From Poteriospumella lacustris (lineage: Eukaryota; Sar; Chrysophyceae; Chromulinales; Dinobryaceae), in NCBI GenBank assembly GCA_008000375.1, contig SMOI01000195.1, positions 1 to 61,493 on the forward strand: a stretch of DNA of 61,493 nucleotides, in the 5' to 3' direction. Below, piece after piece: positions 55,947 to 61,493 of the stretch (its first letter is position 1; each line of letters begins with the position of its first letter). The notes beneath the pieces were generated by a model, which was not told the DNA's origin, did not search any database, and saw only the letters and a list, made by a program, of their open reading frames with translations. The position numbers and the translations under genes are program-made.

Positions 55947-58900
55947 CCAAACGCTCACCAATAACATATTCCAGCGACGAACGCTGTCCAACATAAACAC
56001 CCCAATTCATCGAATGAAAACACTAGGTCCTATCGACTTGTTTCAAGTCCTTCGAATATAAACCCGCTTCCGAGAGGAAAGCAACCAGTACGTTTGATAC
56101 TCCCTCAGCAAGACGCCGAGTCTCAGACTCACCAACGTATAGAAGCAGCACCAACGGAGGGCTGTTCTCTTCCGGTGTGACCACTGGACCAGTAACGGTG
56201 CCATACGAGAAGGCTACGCCAAAATATCATTGTGACGATGTGCAGTCGACTGAGGGATGACTGCCTTGCAGCTCTTTGTTGATTGGTCACTCTGGTCGCA
56301 GGGCCATAGACTACAGGTAGAGCAACGAATGACATTTGGCCGCACTTCTCTTTATCTCTATGAAGAGAAGTGCGTGAATTTGTGGAAACACCCATTGCGA
56401 CCACTTCGGATGCGACCGATGCGACAGCGTGTACATGACGATGATGACATTACCTAACTCCCCAGATTACCTATCCCAGGCTACTGCATCAGTCCAACCC
56501 CCTCGCTTTGGGCGCCCCTGTATCGCTGCTTTGCACTTTCTTGGTATCATTTGTGTTGTTTATGGTTGCAAAAGCAATTGTAATTGGATAATTGAGTGCA
56601 GTTTCGGCGAAATATGCTTCGTTGAAGAAGTATAATGCGAAAACGACAGGGGGTACGGAAATTTCGTGCAGTTGTTCACCGTATTACATCATTCTACGCT
56701 CGATATTTCAACTATAGAATCAAGAGTATGACAAATCAGGATATTTACATGTTCGATAATGAAGGTTACGGAAAGTTTTTCGAAGAATTGTTGAATCTTG
56801 AAGGTGAAATAGAGCTCGGCAGAGCTCGATGATCCACGATTAATATTTCTTAGATCCGACAGAAAACCATCAAAACAAGTTAGAAAAAGTTGGAAAAACA
56901 TAGTATCATGTAATAAATACATAGACCTATCAATAGATGCAAAATATACACATTTCTAACCCAAATACAATGACTTACGACGGGAAATGAAGCTTACATT
57001 TGTCCACATCGACAATTTCCATTCTTATAAACCGCTAGAACTTTGGCAATATACGTCAGACCAGAAACAATCATATATATTTGGATGTATCTCCTTCTTG
57101 GTGAGCGGTAGAAGTAATTTTTCCTCGCTGAAACGATGAAATTCGCTTGAAGACGGAAAATAACGCAAAGAATTGTGGTTTATAGAGACAATGCCGCACG
57201 GAAAGACAACTAAAGACCCCGTAATCTCGGCACAGCAATCGGCGATAAGCTCTCTGATCATACAATCCAATCCATATCAGATGGCCTGTGTCGATGGTTC
57301 GCCACCAAATGCTACCATGCGCCTGCGGCGACGACCGCCGCCGGAAAAAGACACCTCCGCCGATGTCCCAAGTGCGTTGCGCCGGCCCCATCCACTTCGC
57401 CCAGCAAGCTGCACCGAATCCCTCTGTATCATGTATTGACTCACCAGAGACCCGGCCACGAGGGTCTCGCTGCTCCAGTACAGTGCCAAAGTCTTCTAAT
57501 TGGGTCCTGAACAGCGGTTCTCAGCGCGGAATGGACAGAGACCTGCGTTGCCTTCACCTCCACCGCACGTAGCGTGCAAGATAGCGGCCCACTCGTAGCA
57601 GCTGTCCACGTTCTACTTGTCCCAGTGCACCATTGTAAAGTAAGATGGATGTCAATCGCCCAGAAGTACGGCAGAAGCAAGTGTACTGCAGCGGACAGCC
57701 ACCGTCAGGCGGTCTGCTGGTCATCTGCCATGTCGCAGTCTTGTCAGTGGCTCCTTCCATTCCATACTTCTTCCATCGCTTTTCAATGCAGATGACACCA
57801 CATGTCAACGACAGTGCTGCAGATTGACGCAGCAATTCACCGACGTCGACGAGGAGAATCATCGATCTCATGCGCTATATCGACGATACCGACATTCGGC
57901 GAGGACTTAACAGCAGCGAGAGACCGCACACAACTACGGTGCTACTTCGCACGAACTTATGTGTTATTCACTTTGTAGGGAGTCGCTATGGGCGAGGGAA
58001 CGCGAAGAGAACCCAGCTGCAGTCTGCCAACCGCAGCGCGACGTCACTTCTCTCCAGACTGTGGACGGGTCGTTTGCCAATGAACGAAGCAGCGACATCT
58101 TCACTGCGGAAACCTTTCACTAGCTGATCGCCATAAAGCATCAATCCATTGTTGAGCAGACTTGACGGACCCACGGTGCGATAGAGATTGCCGGTGGTTG
58201 CCTGCGGTGGCGAACCAAACCCGTCTGCAAGAGTTTAAGCTTGCTCCTGCGGGAAAAGGGGACGGGCCCACAAAAAGCACTCATGTATGATGACAACTCA
58301 GAATTTGTCATTGTAAAATGACTGTTCCAAGTGAATTGAGCCACCGATCGGTGAGGAGGCGAACAGATTGGACGAACAAGCTGTGAGCATCAGCATAGAA
58401 ATTGTCACAAAAGCTTTTACTCATATCATTTTCAATAGAAATAGATCACCGGTCATCGTCAACAACAGCGTCGCCATTGAGAGAGCAAACATCGTTGTCA
58501 ATCACCGAGACTGCGACGAACAAGAGACGAAGAGACGAACCAACGGTCGTGCGTCATCACCATCGTGTCCTTCTCAAAGAATCGTGGACTCTTCAAAAGA
58601 TCGACTTTGCATGTGCGAGAAAAATCTCGGGAAAACGGCCGTTTGAAAAGCTTAGCTGCTTAGCTGCAACGCTGCAACCTTTTTTAAGGTCTGTCCGTGC
58701 ACTTTCACTTTCACTCTTCCCAACCCTCCAAGTGCGATGTCTCACCGTGGAAAAAAGGACGGACTGGGAAAAAAGGACGGACTGGAGTCAGAGCGCACAT
58801 GCAGAACACCCATTTCGACCGTCTGTCTGTTTGAAAAATGAGACAGACAGACGGTCGAAATGGGTGTTCTGCATGTGCGCTCTGACTCCAGTCCGTCTTT

Positions 58901-59229
58901 TTTCCCAGTCCGTCCTTTTTTCCACGGTGAGATGTTGGGCGAAAACGGAAACTCACGACTAGAAACTCTCGAAAGGAGGAGATTGGAAAAGATAAGTTAA
59001 CTCTCCTGTCAACACGTAGTGGATGTTTGGAAAAAACGAGTTGGTTCGAGTTTGGAAAGTGGAGTTTGATGGGAGCGAGCAGCCGATTCATCGCAGTTTG
59101 GGCAATCTCGCACTTGGAGTTTCGGTTGAGAGGATACGAGGGAGTGACTTTGGACTTCAGGAAAAAAAGCGCATAACTCAATCGGAATCGGTTACACCCA
59201 AGTGCTTCGCTTCCTCTTCTCATCGAGAT
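55947..59229. other. Subtelomeric gene-poor stretch
   Basis: This 3.3-kb region is AT-richer than the rest of the window and has only short frames without recognisable domains (for example 56635-56832 plus and 57554-57871 minus). It contains the fold-back element at 58741-58931. Decayed gene or transposon pieces are likely, but none is identifiable by reading. Confidence 0.45.
58741..58931. mobile_element. Fold-back (MITE-like) element with 4-bp flanking duplication
   Basis: Two ~90-bp arms (58741-58830 and 58843-58931) are inverted copies with one single-base indel, around a 12-bp loop. The bases ATGT occur directly before (58737-58740) and after (58932-58935), as expected for a target-site duplication. 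Each arm also holds two direct copies of GAAAAAAGGACGGACTGG or a one-base variant. No coding capacity. It lies ~300 bp upstream of the secreted NTPase gene. Confidence 0.7.
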
Positions 59230-61362
59230 ATGTTCGTCGGTGTAATTCTTCTCAGTCTTGGCTTGCTCTTCACCCTTTTCGCTGTCGATGGGTTCCGGTT
59301 GTGGCCGCCAGTCCGGTCACAGGTCGCCCAGCACCTGCACCTGCACACACAGTGTAAGGCACAGGCAAAGGCTACAACATGGCGTCCTCCATCTGACCAC
59401 GTGGCCTTCGCTGAGCTTGTATCCCGTGGATGGCTCGAGTACCACCTGACTGTGACGACAAACGACACTATCGACTTCGCCCCGCATCCGCCCTCCGCAG
59501 ACCAACTCACCAAGTACACAATCGCAGCGGAGGACGACAAGGTGGAAGTGTGGGTGTTGCCCAAGGCGGCAGGGATGAAGGCCTGGCTGCACAATACGGA
59601 TTCCAAGCAAACCCAATCGCTGTTCCAGAACGTGCTTGTTCACAGGTGCGACAACGTGTCGTTGGCCCGCGAGGACGAATGCCTGCAGCTGTTGTTGAAA
59701 GGTAGAGCGGCCATTTGCATCGGGTTACCAGGTATCGGGAAGTCGGTCAGTACCACGCCCATGCTGGTCAAAGCCCTCGAGACGATCGTGCAGCGTCACC
59801 GCACCTCGCCGGGCGTGACGCCCCCCGATGGCTTCGAGGAAGTCTACTATCGGGTGGGACCGTTCTTGTACAAGTTTGCGTGGAACCAGCAGAAGCAGGA
59901 GCTGGGCTGTGAGGCCATCACGAAGGCAGCAGCCAAAGCGAAGGTCATGGAGAGGTTTCAAGTGAAAACATGGTTTTATGACGAGCGTCGCAAGATGTGT
60001 TTGATCGTGGAGATGAAGGAGAAGGAGGTGGACCCGGAGGAAACCGCCTTCTACACCGGGTCCTCAAAGATGGCTTTCGAACGCACCTTCAAGACGCTCG
60101 ATAAAGCCGATGCGAGTTTCTTTGTGATCGAGCCGCCATCGGATCTGGCGTTGCGTGCGATGTATTGGGCCGCTCAAGCATTCTCGTCCAGTCCGTTGTC
60201 TCTACAAACCCCGTCTAGTCCATTCCCTCCACATATCAACACCACGGAGAAATTTGAAGCGGTGCTTGCATCGGTTGGACCCGTCCCCAGAATACTGTTT
60301 GGCAGCGAGATAAATTGTCAGAAATACAAAGATGCTCGAACGGCGGCAGCTGACCAGCCCTGGAAAGATGTGGATTTGGACCGTGTTAGTGTGTCGAATG
60401 TGGGGGATACGTTCAAATATTTCGCTGCGCCGTTCATTCGGAAAGGAGCCCCCTCGTCCCAAGTTGGCTCGCTCATGTTCGAGAACAACGAGCAACGGCG
60501 AATCTTCCAGTTTCGCAGTTTGTCGGATGCTTGCAAGCTCGAGCTGGCGAAGCATGTGCAATTGCCGAGGCACATTAAATTCTTGCAAGACTTCGGATCC
60601 GTCTTCGAGCTATTGGGGGCCGTGGCAGCCCATGCTGGCTGCATGACCGATTCACACGCTTTGACGTCATCGACCTTGCCTGAGCGATGTCGCAAGGAGA
60701 ACTGGCTCATCTATGACGATCTCGTCGGGGCGAAGGTCATGTCCAACCACCGCAGCAACCTCACGGTCGTCGACATCGTCCCCCGATGCAACCGAACGCA
60801 CAGATGTGGTGGAAATGCATTCGCACGTCCCGTGTGGCAACTGGAGGAAGGCGTCCTATACTTCCCCGGCGGCACCCAACATCCGGTGGTGGAATGTTTC
60901 TGTGTCAATCACACGACCCAGCGCGTGGTGGGAATACAGGTCACTGTGTCCGTCTTCTCGAGCCATCCATTCGATATTGCCAATGTGGACCATTTCTTTG
61001 ACAAGTTCTCGATGGACGAGGAGGCCGGCAAAGAGTACAAGTTCGTCCTCTTGGGCGTGAATGACATGAGTTTGGAAAACCCGACCGGTTTGCGCTTCGT
61101 TAACCACACCCGCCTCTCGAATTCGTTGCTCTGGTGGAAAAATGAAACGCAGCTGAACACGCCTAACGCATGGCCACATTCGTTGCGTACGGAGGCGTAT
61201 TTGGCGCGCATCCGAGCGTTTGATATGCCAGCGTTCGAACTGTCCAACCCCGTGCCGAAAGGGAAAATGTTGACGGAAAGATATGAGGCGAGGAAGGCGG
61301 CGGCGGCGAAGGAGGAAGAGAAAAGGAGAAACAAGGAAAGAGAACGCGGAGAAACAGGTTAA
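59230..61362 (+). CDS. Secreted P-loop NTPase-like protein, RHS/Crinkler-like candidate
   Basis: ATG 59230 is chosen because it begins a signal peptide (MFVGVILLSLGLLFTLFAVD); an earlier in-frame ATG (59023) would put this segment 69 residues inside. 710 residues. A P-loop GLPGIGKS sits at ~165-172, inside CIGLPGIGKSVSTTPMLV. Further on are FVIEPPSDLALRAMYWAAQ, LFGSEINCQKY and FYTGSSKMAFERTFK; the C-terminus is a Lys/Glu-rich helix. The GxPGxGKS loop followed by an ~400-residue variable body resembles RHS proteins of trypanosomes and the NTPase part of Crinkler (CRN) proteins. That is a family resemblance, not a proven match. It is the gene nearest the chromosome end. Confidence 0.6.
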   Translation: MFVGVILLSLGLLFTLFAVDGFRLWPPVRSQVAQHLHLHTQCKAQAKATTWRPPSDHVAFAELVSRGWLEYHLTVTTNDTIDFAPHPPSADQLTKYTIAAEDDKVEVWVLPKAAGMKAWLHNTDSKQTQSLFQNVLVHRCDNVSLAREDECLQLLLKGRAAICIGLPGIGKSVSTTPMLVKALETIVQRHRTSPGVTPPDGFEEVYYRVGPFLYKFAWNQQKQELGCEAITKAAAKAKVMERFQVKTWFYDERRKMCLIVEMKEKEVDPEETAFYTGSSKMAFERTFKTLDKADASFFVIEPPSDLALRAMYWAAQAFSSSPLSLQTPSSPFPPHINTTEKFEAVLASVGPVPRILFGSEINCQKYKDARTAAADQPWKDVDLDRVSVSNVGDTFKYFAAPFIRKGAPSSQVGSLMFENNEQRRIFQFRSLSDACKLELAKHVQLPRHIKFLQDFGSVFELLGAVAAHAGCMTDSHALTSSTLPERCRKENWLIYDDLVGAKVMSNHRSNLTVVDIVPRCNRTHRCGGNAFARPVWQLEEGVLYFPGGTQHPVVECFCVNHTTQRVVGIQVTVSVFSSHPFDIANVDHFFDKFSMDEEAGKEYKFVLLGVNDMSLENPTGLRFVNHTRLSNSLLWWKNETQLNTPNAWPHSLRTEAYLARIRAFDMPAFELSNPVPKGKMLTERYEARKAAAAKEEEKRRNKERERGETG

Positions 61363-61466
61363 GATAAGGGTCTCGCGATAGTCACTGTGCGATCAAAAAG
61401 CATGTAAAGCAAGAGTTTGCACCAAACATTCTTGATTTGTAATTACTTGTCAAATATAAATAACAG

Positions 61467-61493
61467 TTAGGGATTAGGGTTCGGGTTCGGGTT
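61467..61493 (+). repeat. Terminal telomere-like repeats
   Basis: TTAGGGATTAGGGTTCGGG and further TTCGGG units run to the last base. G-rich on the plus strand at the right end is the correct orientation for a telomere. Only ~27 bp are present, so a full telomere is not shown. Confidence 0.75.

Overview
This is nuclear DNA from a GC-rich, intron-poor microbial eukaryote. The evidence is one gene per transcription unit on alternating strands, short GT-AG introns (37 to 86 nt in almost every spliced model, one of 264 nt), and eukaryote-only gene families: NUF2, HOOK, THOC2, TOM70, cap methyltransferase, PP5, MUS81, TSR3, mitochondrial carrier, RCC1. No operons, ribosome binding sites, tRNA, rRNA or CRISPR were seen. 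Telomere-like TTAGGG repeats end the window on the right in the orientation expected for a right chromosome end, so the last 6 kb are probably subtelomeric. TOM70, HOOK, an IQ protein, a possible CEP162-like coiled coil and a secreted P-loop protein resembling RHS/Crinkler proteins suggest a zoosporic or flagellated lineage, such as a stramenopile or early-branching fungus. The species cannot be settled by reading alone.

Layout. 1-4.4 kb: the 3' end of a proline-repeat gene, then an IQ-motif gene whose reading frame jumps several times. 4.4-9 kb: a REEP/DP1 membrane-shaping protein, then two NUF2 kinetochore genes tail to tail in a 1,636-bp inverted repeat that looks identical. 9.4-16.1 kb: a doubtful small membrane protein, protein phosphatase 5, a HOOK dynein adaptor and an unknown coiled-coil protein. 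16.2-25.3 kb: an acidic CxxC nuclear-type protein, a 3-kb AT-richer gap, MUS81 nuclease, an oxoglutarate-type mitochondrial carrier and a secreted cysteine-rich protein. 25.7-33.9 kb: THOC2 with very long repeat tails and an HTH-like protein. 34-45 kb: sulfide:quinone oxidoreductase, mRNA cap (guanine-N7) methyltransferase, a TMEM184-type membrane protein, TOM70 and TSR3. 45-55.5 kb: a 1,769-residue coiled-coil protein (CEP162-like candidate) and a 1,514-residue EF-hand/RCC1/F5-8C protein. 55.5-61.5 kb: a USP39 fragment ending at telomere-like repeats, a gene-poor stretch with a fold-back element, a secreted P-loop NTPase gene and the terminal repeats.

Most of the window is ordinary housekeeping genes in a compact layout with divergent promoters of 350-550 bp. 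No joint pathway is evident, although several products serve the cytoskeleton or division (NUF2, HOOK, the CEP162-like candidate) and several serve mitochondria (carrier, SQOR, TOM70). The unusual material is the NUF2 palindrome, the telomere-like islands with the USP39 junction, the fold-back element, and the subtelomeric secreted NTPase.
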